Of a DNA stretch of 5,976 nucleotides, positions 1 to 5,242 are shown one piece after another. Every line of letters begins with the position of its first letter. Position 1 is the first letter of the stretch. Source of the DNA: JAVBSX01 sp964576215 (GTDB taxonomy: Bacteria; Planctomycetota; Planctomycetia; Pirellulales; Thermoguttaceae); assembly GCA_964576215.1 (NCBI GenBank), contig CAZNVM010000056.1, positions 1-5,976 of the forward strand. The letters are read 5' to 3'. Position numbers and translations under genes: made by a program. Below the pieces are notes generated by a model, which saw only the letters and a list, made by a program, of their open reading frames with translations, made no database searches and had not been told where the DNA came from.

Positions 1-649
1 TATTCGCTTCGAACATCGCAAGCCGGGCGGCATTCGACGCTCCGTTGACCAACGTGCGGCCAAGCATCCGGGCCGATTGCCGCGAAGTTTCGAGAATCCC
101 GTTCTGGAAATTATGCTCCTTGGTGCCACGGATACTGCGGATAATTGTTTCCAGCGTATGTCCTTCGACGAACCCACGCTGGATCGTCTGCATGATCAAC
201 TCGGTATCGTTCCGCTGAAACCTTGCAAACCACTGTCGAACCGTTCTCCCGTCGAGCGGCGTGTAATCCAGAATGTCGTCAACCTGCCTGTCGGAAAGCG
301 ACTTGGGAATCCTCGACGCCCGGATGTCTCGCTCCTGTTTTTTCGCGTTTTCGGCAAGGATTTCCTTTTGGGCAACGCTTCCCGCTGCGTCAATCAGTTC
401 CTTGACGGTCCCATACGAAACTTCCAATCCCTTGTCGAATCCTTTACCGCGAAGTTCCTCAATCGTTTTTTCGAGTCTTTGCAGCTTCTGGTGGGCTTTT
501 CGCTTGTCTTTTGGCAGTTTGCTGATTTCCCGAAGCAGAAGTTCCACGAGTTCCCGGTCTGTGGAACCGATCAGCCGGGCAATATCCTCCCCAAGCTGGT
601 TCGCCAGTCCCTGCAAATAGGTCTGATACTCAAATAGGTCATCCGTCAC
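1..649 (-). CDS. Phage minor head / head morphogenesis protein (SPP1 gp7 / Mu F-like), N-terminal part
   Basis: The reading frame is open from a GTG at 649-647 to the left edge, giving 216 residues; the 3' end lies outside the window. The GTG was chosen because AAGGGAG (657-663) sits 7 nt upstream, the best ribosome binding site in the window. The start overlaps the preceding gene by 11 bp. Residues 1-110 are helical and charged. From about 118 to 216 the pattern resembles the N-terminal domain of SPP1 gp7 / Mu gpF-type minor head proteins: LDGRTVRQWFARF at 132-144, a helix with ERGxxEGHTLE-like spacing (QRGFVEGHTLE, 157-167), then ARMLGRTLVNGASNAAR (193-209), equivalent to the usual 'A..iaRT....a.n.A' segment. 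Known role of the family: a few copies join the portal and procapsid, and in SPP1 they affect DNA ejection. Its position after the portal supports the call. The C-terminal metal-binding Mu F motif is not visible, so assignment to the exact subfamily is uncertain. Confidence 0.8.
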   Translation of the reverse strand, partial: MTDDLFEYQTYLQGLANQLGEDIARLIGSTDRELVELLLREISKLPKDKRKAHQKLQRLEKTIEELRGKGFDKGLEVSYGTVKELIDAAGSVAQKEILAENAKKQERDIRASRIPKSLSDRQVDDILDYTPLDGRTVRQWFARFQRNDTELIMQTIQRGFVEGHTLETIIRSIRGTKEHNFQNGILETSRQSARMLGRTLVNGASNAARLAMFEAN

Positions 650-1052
650 GTCGTCGCTCCCTTGATTCCTGTTCCAAACGCAATTCCTCAACCTCCTCCC
701 ACATTTCCGAAAGTTGCCTCATTTCGTGCTTGCTTTCCTTATCGATTCCGATTTCACGGAAAAAATTCGCCGTCGCCGCAATCTCCGCTTCAATGTGGAT
801 CATCATCTTTTTGAGTTCTTCCTCTTGCTCCTCCTCGGTCAGCAAGTCAAACTCGTCACTGGATAACGATTCGTAATAATCATCGTCGTCATCGTCTGAT
901 TTACGAATTTCGCAGTCCCGGTCGAGCGGCAACACTCCTGCCTCGACCAAGAGTGTGTTCCAATGAAAAAGCGTCGTTGGGAGAAATTCGGGAAACAATC
1001 CCTGGTCTTTCACGGTTTCGAGCACAAACGCGCGCTGACGGTCGTCCATCAT
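639..1052 (-). CDS. Small acidic phage protein of unknown function between portal and minor head protein
   Basis: The gene encodes 137 residues that I do not recognise as a named family. It starts at an ATG (1052-1050) that overlaps the portal stop codon in an ATGA arrangement. A weak AGGA lies about 12 nt upstream, so translation is probably coupled to the portal gene. Residues 1-48 are of mixed composition with aromatic and hydrophobic residues (for example FPEFLPTTLFHWNTLLVEAG). Next comes a run of six Asp (about residues 54-59) followed by YY. The rest is a strongly charged, Glu-rich helical region with heptad-like spacing (about 70-133) ending in Arg/Asp. There is no signal peptide, membrane segment or cysteine cluster. 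Its place in the head module suggests a structural, chaperone or assembly-accessory role, but this is inference only. The gene is considered real because the overlaps on both sides are tight. Confidence 0.7.
   Translation of the reverse strand: MMDDRQRAFVLETVKDQGLFPEFLPTTLFHWNTLLVEAGVLPLDRDCEIRKSDDDDDDYYESLSSDEFDLLTEEEQEEELKKMMIHIEAEIAATANFFREIGIDKESKHEMRQLSEMWEEVEELRLEQESRERRRDG
657..663 (-). promoter_or_regulatory. Ribosome binding site that fixes the GTG start of the minor head protein
   Basis: On the minus strand AAGGGAG lies 7 nt before the GTG at 649-647, inside the end of the preceding coding region. It favours this start over the out-of-frame ATG at 642-640, which overlaps the preceding stop but opens an unrelated frame. 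Confidence 0.7.
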
Positions 1053-2524
1053 ACAGTTTCGGATTCCTGTAAAAGTTGAATCTCATTGTCATCAAAATTG
1101 GTGATCTGGCCGGGCGCAACCGCTTCGAGTATCGCGTATTGGTTTTGCCGGGAAAGAACTTTCTGGTTGCCATTGACCACCAGAAACGAGGTGACCTCGG
1201 CAAGCGAGAATTTCGATCCGAGGTAGGACGTGTCCGCCGTGTAGGAGATTCGCTCACCGGCTTCCTGTGCGGATGCTCCGGCCCAGATCGCGGCGAAAAT
1301 CAACTGTTCTTCAATCGCCCTTGCCCCGGACGTGTCAATGTCGGCAATCGAAGCCGTACCGGAGGCCGCACGCATCGCAATCGCTTCTCCACTACTGTTC
1401 GCACCGGCCCCGTCAAGCAAGCTCCGAAGCGAAACGTACCGCATCACGTTCTCCGCCTCCTCCATCGCACTCCGCATTTCGTTAAAACCCGCACCTGAAG
1501 TCTCCATGAGGTGGGCAGACGCCGGTACGCCGCCATTTCCACTTTCAATCGACAGAACACCGCCGAGCGTCATTTTTTCACTACGCGGCTTCGCGTTCGC
1601 CAAAACCAACGTCGGACTGGCGTGGCGGTAAAGACCGAGGTGGTAGATCGAACTCAGTTGGTATCGCTTGAGCGTTGCCTCCACCACGTCGTAAAACGGT
1701 GGATTCTGCCATTCGTTGATTCCAAGCCGGTTCACGTTGCACACCGTAAACGGGATCATCGGAAGCGTCGTTCCTTTGAATACGGGGTAAATCGCGTCCG
1801 GCGGCGGGTTGTCGAAATCAAACGCCTTCCACCGATCCACACACTCCTGACTGTCCCCTTCAATGACGCAGGTGTAGTACGACCCGTGAGCCACGCCGAG
1901 CACCCGGTACTTTCCTCTTGCCGTCCATTGCTTTCCCGCCGGATCGTAAACGGAAGTCGATTCGTTCAACAAGACCCATTTCAGACGGGCTTTTTCACCT
2001 GGGACCGGCGTTGTCACTTCGCCGTCGAGAATCGTCTTGGCCGGGTACTCCTTGATAACAAATCGCGGGTGAATGCCGCCTATACCATGTTCGACCTGTT
2101 CAGCCTCCACGTCAAGCAACAAACCGGCCCGGCCAAAAAGGACTTGGGCGTGATTCAAGCGGCGTTTAAGCCCAAGCAGGCCGTCGTTGTGCGCGTTCCC
2201 GTAGATTTCGATGTCCTTGACCTCTTGCGGCGTCTCGGCTCTTTCGGCGACGTCGAACCGGATATTCGCCGGGTTGCGTTGCATGATCCCGACAATATCA
2301 TCGACGGTCGGTCGCAACAAGTTCTTGAAACAGGCAAGATTGAAGCGAGTTTTCCATTGGAAGGAGAGATGACCGTTCGCATCACGCTCCGACTCCAACG
2401 GGGGCAGATACTCCTGCTGTTTCTCCCGGATTCGGATTGATCCTTCGTAACAATCATCGGCTCGTTCCCAGAAAGGAACCAGCTCCTTATACTTCGACGC
2501 CGCAAATTTTTGTGTGAAACTCAT
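1049..2524 (-). CDS. Phage portal protein, DUF4055 type
   Basis: The protein has 491 residues, a usual length for portal proteins. The portal forms the dodecameric ring at one capsid vertex through which DNA is packaged and ejected, and to which the terminase docks. The N-terminal segment has the DUF4055 pattern: a helix with PFWERADDCYEGS (16-28), the YLPP motif (39-42), a long charged segment, then FNLACFKNLLRPTVDDIVG (61-79), in which chains of this family enter the body of the ring. In the middle, PPFYDVVEATLKRYQLSS (275-292) followed by HASPTLVLA (301-309) matches the conserved 'pPl.d.a..n..hY......h..g.PT' region. A helical, Ala/Ser/Glu-rich region (342-415) follows, as expected for stem and crown parts. 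The ATG at 2524-2522 has AGGA only 3 nt upstream, which is a short spacing. The gene would normally follow terL directly; here 2.7 kb of opposite-strand DNA separates them. Confidence 0.85.
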   Translation of the reverse strand: MSFTQKFAASKYKELVPFWERADDCYEGSIRIREKQQEYLPPLESERDANGHLSFQWKTRFNLACFKNLLRPTVDDIVGIMQRNPANIRFDVAERAETPQEVKDIEIYGNAHNDGLLGLKRRLNHAQVLFGRAGLLLDVEAEQVEHGIGGIHPRFVIKEYPAKTILDGEVTTPVPGEKARLKWVLLNESTSVYDPAGKQWTARGKYRVLGVAHGSYYTCVIEGDSQECVDRWKAFDFDNPPPDAIYPVFKGTTLPMIPFTVCNVNRLGINEWQNPPFYDVVEATLKRYQLSSIYHLGLYRHASPTLVLANAKPRSEKMTLGGVLSIESGNGGVPASAHLMETSGAGFNEMRSAMEEAENVMRYVSLRSLLDGAGANSSGEAIAMRAASGTASIADIDTSGARAIEEQLIFAAIWAGASAQEAGERISYTADTSYLGSKFSLAEVTSFLVVNGNQKVLSRQNQYAILEAVAPGQITNFDDNEIQLLQESETV

Positions 2525-2555
2525 TTTTCCTGGTGGGTAGAAGGATTTCTCATTT

Positions 2556-2563
2556 CAATTATA
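2556..2563 (+). repeat. Left copy of 8-bp direct repeat CAATTATA flanking the inserted block
   Basis: CAATTATA here is repeated in the same orientation at 5247-5254, on the other side of the three plus-strand genes. On the minus strand this copy contains the -10 hexamer proposed for the portal. It could be a target-site duplication or recombination scar, but with 8 AT-rich bases chance is quite possible. Confidence 0.3.
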
Positions 2564-2585
2564 CCGGTTATTCCGCTTGTGCGAA
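2558..2585 (-). promoter_or_regulatory. Putative sigma70-like promoter for the portal operon
   Basis: On the minus strand TTCGCA (2580-2585) is separated by 16 nt from a perfect TATAAT (2558-2563). A transcript would start near 2551, about 27 nt before the portal ATG. The -10 matches consensus fully and the -35 at four of six positions. It lies just beyond the portal gene, inside the inserted block, and could drive portal and downstream head genes independently of terminase transcription. No experiment supports it. Confidence 0.4.
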
Positions 2586-2626
2586 CCGATAACGTGCAGA
2601 AAATAGAAATTTTTCGTGATTTTTTT

Positions 2627-2652
2627 GTGGCGCATGTGGCGTTTGGGTGGCG
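2627..2652 (+). repeat. Three short direct repeats GTGGCG between the divergent genes
   Basis: GTGGCG occurs at 2627-2632, 2636-2641 and 2647-2652, that is 9 and 11 nt apart. The stretch is G-rich within an otherwise T-rich intergenic region. It lies upstream of the -10-like box of the nuclease gene and could be a regulator binding site. The unit is short, so chance cannot be excluded. Confidence 0.4.
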
Positions 2653-2688
2653 GGCTGTCTATGATCGGGTTCTTCTAGCTTCTATTTT

Positions 2689-2694
2689 TATAAT
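2689..2694 (+). promoter_or_regulatory. Putative -10 element of the membrane nuclease gene
   Basis: A perfect TATAAT lies 29 nt before the ATG at 2724, which would give a leader of roughly 20-25 nt. No convincing -35 lies at 16-18 nt spacing (the region reads around CGGGTT), so an activator or a weak promoter would be needed. The call rests on the -10 sequence and position only. Confidence 0.35.
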
Positions 2695-2723
2695 CTCGGT
2701 TTTCTTGGTTTTTGCATAATGCC

Positions 2724-4196
2724 ATGCCTACCCTTATTCTTTTTGTCTTGCTTCTTATCGCCATTGGATTTTTTCTTTTTTTCTTTATACAGCGAACACA
2801 AGTTATCAGGGAAAACAAGCGTCTAATAGAAGAAAATCAAGAGCTTCGTGAAAAAGGACAAGGGTACTTTGAAAAGGGGCAAGCACTTTGGAAAGAAAAT
2901 CAACGGCTTGCGAAATGGAAGACAATTGTTTATGCAGAGGACAAGGCAAAAGCAATTCTCGCAGATGCAAAAGCCGAAGCTGATTATTTAATTGCTAATG
3001 CTCACTCGGTTGTTGAAAAAGAAACTCGTTATCACAGACAGGAACTAGCCAGGTTAGGGGTTTTGCTTGAAAATGCCCACAGAGAGTACAATTATCGCAA
3101 GACACTCCCGGACTCTCACGAAAAACTTCAGGGGCGATTTGATGTACTCAAGGAAAAATTTGACAAACTTCAAGAGGATTACAAAGCAATAAAAACAGCG
3201 GGGAAGGAATCAGCTCTTGGTGCCAAAGAACGCGAAAAACTGCTTTCACAGTTCGACAAACTCGGTCATTCGTATGTTGAGGATACGTTCAAATTCGTCA
3301 TATCGAGAATGACCACCAATAATTACGCTTCAAGCCGGGATCGCGTGATGAAAGCGATTGGATCATGCCGGGTAATCGGGTTCGATTGGCCGGATAATAT
3401 GGAGGAGGAATACACCGAAAAGATCAAAGAGGAATTCAAGCGGATACTTCGCATTGAAGAAATGAGGCTTGAACAGCAACGGATAAAAGAACAAATTCGA
3501 GAGGAAGAAAAAGTCAAACGTGAAATTGAAGCACTGCGGAAAAAAGAAGAACAGCAACGTAAGGAGTATGAAGCCGCCGAACAATCCCGCCTCGAACTCG
3601 AAAGAGCGATTGCCAAAGCCCTTGAAGCAGCACACGGAGAACACACGGCCCAAATTCTGGAAATGGAGAAAGTGCTTGCCGAAAAGGATCAGGAAATTGC
3701 GGCAAAACAACAGGAGATTGACGATAGCCAACGAGCGATTTCCAACGCTCAAATCACCAAGTCCGGGCATGTTTACGTTTTGTCAAACATCGGATCATTC
3801 GGCGAGGGCATCTTCAAAATCGGTATGACGCGACGAAACGACCCGCAAGACCGGGTTACAGAACTGGGGGACGCATCGGTTCCGTTTCCGTTCGATGTCC
3901 ACTTGATGGTTTCGAGCGATAATGCACCGGAACTTGAAAAAACGCTTCACAAGAATTTTCACACTTGCCGCGTCAACCGCGTCAATTTCCGAAAAGAGTA
4001 TTTTCGCGTCAATGTTGACGATGTCCGAAAATGTGTGGAACAACTTACCAAAAAGCCCGTCGATTACGTCGCGGACCCGGCGATTTTTGAGTCGTATGCC
4101 GAACAGTACCGGGACAGTCAAAACATCACGCTTGACGATATGAACCAGCTTGAGGCCCTGTTTGAAGAAGTCGGGGTAATTGGAGATGACGAATAG
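2724..4196 (+). CDS. SNIPE-like antiphage protein: membrane anchor, coiled coil, DUF4041-like region and GIY-YIG (T5orf172/Mug113) nuclease
   Basis: Residues are numbered from ATG 2724 (490 aa); an in-frame TTG at 2712 would add four. Neither start has a clear ribosome binding site. Residues 2-23 form one hydrophobic membrane segment followed by Gln-Arg. A long charged coiled coil spans about 26-165. Residues 175-240 are a less repetitive segment, then a highly charged Glu/Lys/Arg helix runs to about 335. The C-terminal domain starts at AQITKSGHVYVLSNIGSFGE and carries the nuclease residues: Y351 of the first GIY-type strand, FKIGMT (364-369) in place of YIG, R377, and E405 in the LEKTLH helix. 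RKEYFRV (423-429) follows. The Lys in KIG is normal for T5orf172/Mug113 domains. Known from the family: SNIPE of E. coli, with membrane segment, DUF4041 and this nuclease domain, cuts phage DNA as it is injected. Here it probably protects a lysogen against superinfection. The gene is AT-rich at its 5' end and GC-richer in the nuclease part. Confidence 0.85.
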   Translation: MPTLILFVLLLIAIGFFLFFFIQRTQVIRENKRLIEENQELREKGQGYFEKGQALWKENQRLAKWKTIVYAEDKAKAILADAKAEADYLIANAHSVVEKETRYHRQELARLGVLLENAHREYNYRKTLPDSHEKLQGRFDVLKEKFDKLQEDYKAIKTAGKESALGAKEREKLLSQFDKLGHSYVEDTFKFVISRMTTNNYASSRDRVMKAIGSCRVIGFDWPDNMEEEYTEKIKEEFKRILRIEEMRLEQQRIKEQIREEEKVKREIEALRKKEEQQRKEYEAAEQSRLELERAIAKALEAAHGEHTAQILEMEKVLAEKDQEIAAKQQEIDDSQRAISNAQITKSGHVYVLSNIGSFGEGIFKIGMTRRNDPQDRVTELGDASVPFPFDVHLMVSSDNAPELEKTLHKNFHTCRVNRVNFRKEYFRVNVDDVRKCVEQLTKKPVDYVADPAIFESYAEQYRDSQNITLDDMNQLEALFEEVGVIGDDE

Positions 4197-4280
4197 CCAT
4201 TTCCGCCCGCCGCTCGTCGTCCGCTTCTGGTCAGGGCCTTGTGCCGGTTGTAGGGACTGGCGGGGTTGGAAAATGTCCAA

Positions 4281-4300
4281 TCGCCCTTGCAATGGGGCGA
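4281..4300 (+). repeat. Inverted repeat overlapping the -35 of the downstream promoter; possible operator
   Basis: TCGCCC (4281-4286) and GGGCGA (4295-4300) are perfect reverse complements around an 8-nt centre. The centre contains TTGCAA (4287-4292), the proposed -35 hexamer. As a hairpin it is not followed by a T-run on either strand, so it does not look like a terminator. Its location suggests a repressor or regulator site. Confidence 0.45.
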
Positions 4301-4315
4301 AAAACCGGGTAGAAT
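4287..4315 (+). promoter_or_regulatory. Putative sigma70-like promoter of the two-gene unit 4364-5241
   Basis: TTGCAA (4287-4292), a 17-nt spacer and TAGAAT (4310-4315) match the -35 and -10 consensus at four and five of six positions with ideal spacing. Transcription would start near 4322. A tandem TAGTGA TAGTGA (4315-4326) and the small palindrome AGTGACACT (4322-4330) lie on the start point. The two downstream genes can therefore be expressed separately from the nuclease gene. Confidence 0.5.
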
Positions 4316-4363
4316 AGTGATAGTGACACTGATTTCTTTGTTTTTCTTATTATAGGTAGAGTG

Positions 4364-4810
4364 ATGATCGACAATACACGCAGGTCTGATTTACAGCGAT
4401 TGGCCGTCAATCCTGTGACCGGAAAAACGGACTTGGCGGTCACTCTCTCAATGGACAGGGTAAAGTTCATTGCCAAGAGGGGAAACAAAGCCGATCTGTT
4501 GCGTGTCACCTTGATCGACAATGTTTTGCTTTATCCCAAGGCGATTTTCAGCGGAATCCGTTTTGAGGAAGACGAAAAACACAGTTGCCATAGCCCAGGT
4601 TGGCTGTGCTATTGCGGTTATCCTCCGATTGATTTCCGTTTGCCTGGTCAAGAGACGGCCCCGCCCGTGAGAAAGGTTTTTCTTGTTTTTGTGAATGAGG
4701 ACCAGATCGCATACAACTGGGGGTGGGAGCGTGCCGATTCCGACACTTGGGACGAAGGGAAATACTTTCCCGTCAATTATCAAACCCGTTTTCAGGAACA
4801 AAGGATATGA
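4364..4810 (+). CDS. Conserved-looking hypothetical protein, first gene of a coupled pair
   Basis: The protein has 148 residues from ATG 4364. AGG (4354-4356) lies 7 nt upstream, which favours this ATG over the adjoining in-frame GTG at 4361. I do not recognise a named family. Residues 1-65 alternate hydrophobic and charged residues, suggesting beta strands. The central SPGWLCYCGYPP (77-88), with Cys82 and Cys84, and the strand-like KVFLVFVNEDQIAYNWGWE (104-122), with paired Trp, look like conserved core motifs. The end is polar and Arg-rich. There is no signal peptide or membrane segment, so it is probably cytoplasmic and compact. Its stop overlaps the next start (ATGA), so the two products are probably made together and may form a complex. 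Its place beside a nuclease-type defence gene suggests a lysogen-expressed accessory function such as defence or toxin-antitoxin activity. That is inference from context only. Confidence 0.7.
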   Translation: MIDNTRRSDLQRLAVNPVTGKTDLAVTLSMDRVKFIAKRGNKADLLRVTLIDNVLLYPKAIFSGIRFEEDEKHSCHSPGWLCYCGYPPIDFRLPGQETAPPVRKVFLVFVNEDQIAYNWGWERADSDTWDEGKYFPVNYQTRFQEQRI

Positions 4811-5241
4811 CCATTCTTTCCGACCAAGAGTTTGCGACACGGATATTCGAGATTGCGGGTAATCCTGTCGAACGCTTTGAACCGTTTGTGTTCCACAATA
4901 CGGCAGGGGACTGTATCGAGTTTTTCGTTTCCCAGGAGGATTACTTTGCGGAACGGATCGACGATTACCTGACCCTCTACCTTGACATGGACACGGAAGA
5001 GATTGTCGGGTTTGTGATTAAGAACGTCAAGCGGATACTTGACCGGCTTGCCTCTAATAAAACGGCGACGGCTTTTGTGATCGACGATGGGAAAATACGC
5101 CTTCGGAGTTTATTTTTCTCTCTGTTTTCTCCTGACAAGAGCGAAGACCCCGGCCACGAGTTAATCGTAAGAGAGTACGCCAAGGTCGCTAAGGTCGCCG
5201 AGTCCTACCAACTGGACAAGGTGGAGATGGCCTGTGTGTAA
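4807..5241 (+). CDS. Hypothetical protein, second gene of the coupled pair
   Basis: The protein has 144 residues from ATG 4807, which overlaps the preceding TGA as ATGA. AGGA (4794-4797) lies 9 nt upstream. An in-frame GTG at 4723 would give a longer product but would run deep into the preceding gene, so it was not used. I do not recognise the protein with confidence. CIEFFVSQEDYFAERIDD (36-53) followed by YLTLYLDMDTEEIVGFVIKN (54-73) has the look of a small beta-rich domain, loosely like DUF2283-type proteins with a 'D.lt.y....geivG' core; this resemblance is weak. A helix (73-83), a second strand region (87-105) and a charged C-terminal helix (117-139) follow. There is no membrane segment or signal peptide. 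The stop codon is separated by one base from the end of the convergent terminase gene, and there is no visible terminator. Confidence 0.7.
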   Translation: MTILSDQEFATRIFEIAGNPVERFEPFVFHNTAGDCIEFFVSQEDYFAERIDDYLTLYLDMDTEEIVGFVIKNVKRILDRLASNKTATAFVIDDGKIRLRSLFFSLFSPDKSEDPGHELIVREYAKVAKVAESYQLDKVEMACV

Positions 5242-5242
5242 T

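Noticed and set aside
77..637. Plus-strand open frame of 186 codons at the left edge
   Set aside because: It is antisense to the minor head protein frame, which has a strong ribosome binding site and family-like motifs.
1511..2440. Long plus-strand open frame of 309 codons
   Set aside because: It lies wholly antisense to the portal gene, whose protein matches a known family. The Arg/Val-rich translation has no recognisable domain.
2510..2719. Open frame of 69 codons on the plus strand, with a hydrophobic end (VLLASIFIISVFLVFA), stopping 4 nt before the nuclease ATG
   Set aside because: It starts at TTG inside the portal coding region on the other strand, has no ribosome binding site at any internal GTG, and crosses the proposed promoters. 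A two-membrane-segment fusion with the nuclease would need a frameshift. A short leader peptide from GTG 2594 cannot be excluded but is unsupported.
4281..4300. Hairpin read as an intrinsic terminator of the nuclease gene
   Set aside because: On the plus strand the stem is followed by an A-run, not a T-run, and on the minus strand the T-run precedes the stem. Its overlap with a promoter -35 fits an operator better.
4723..5241. Longer version of the last cassette gene starting at GTG 4723
   Set aside because: The extra 28 residues are the out-of-frame reading of the upstream gene. ATG 4807 has a ribosome binding site at 9 nt and an ATGA overlap.
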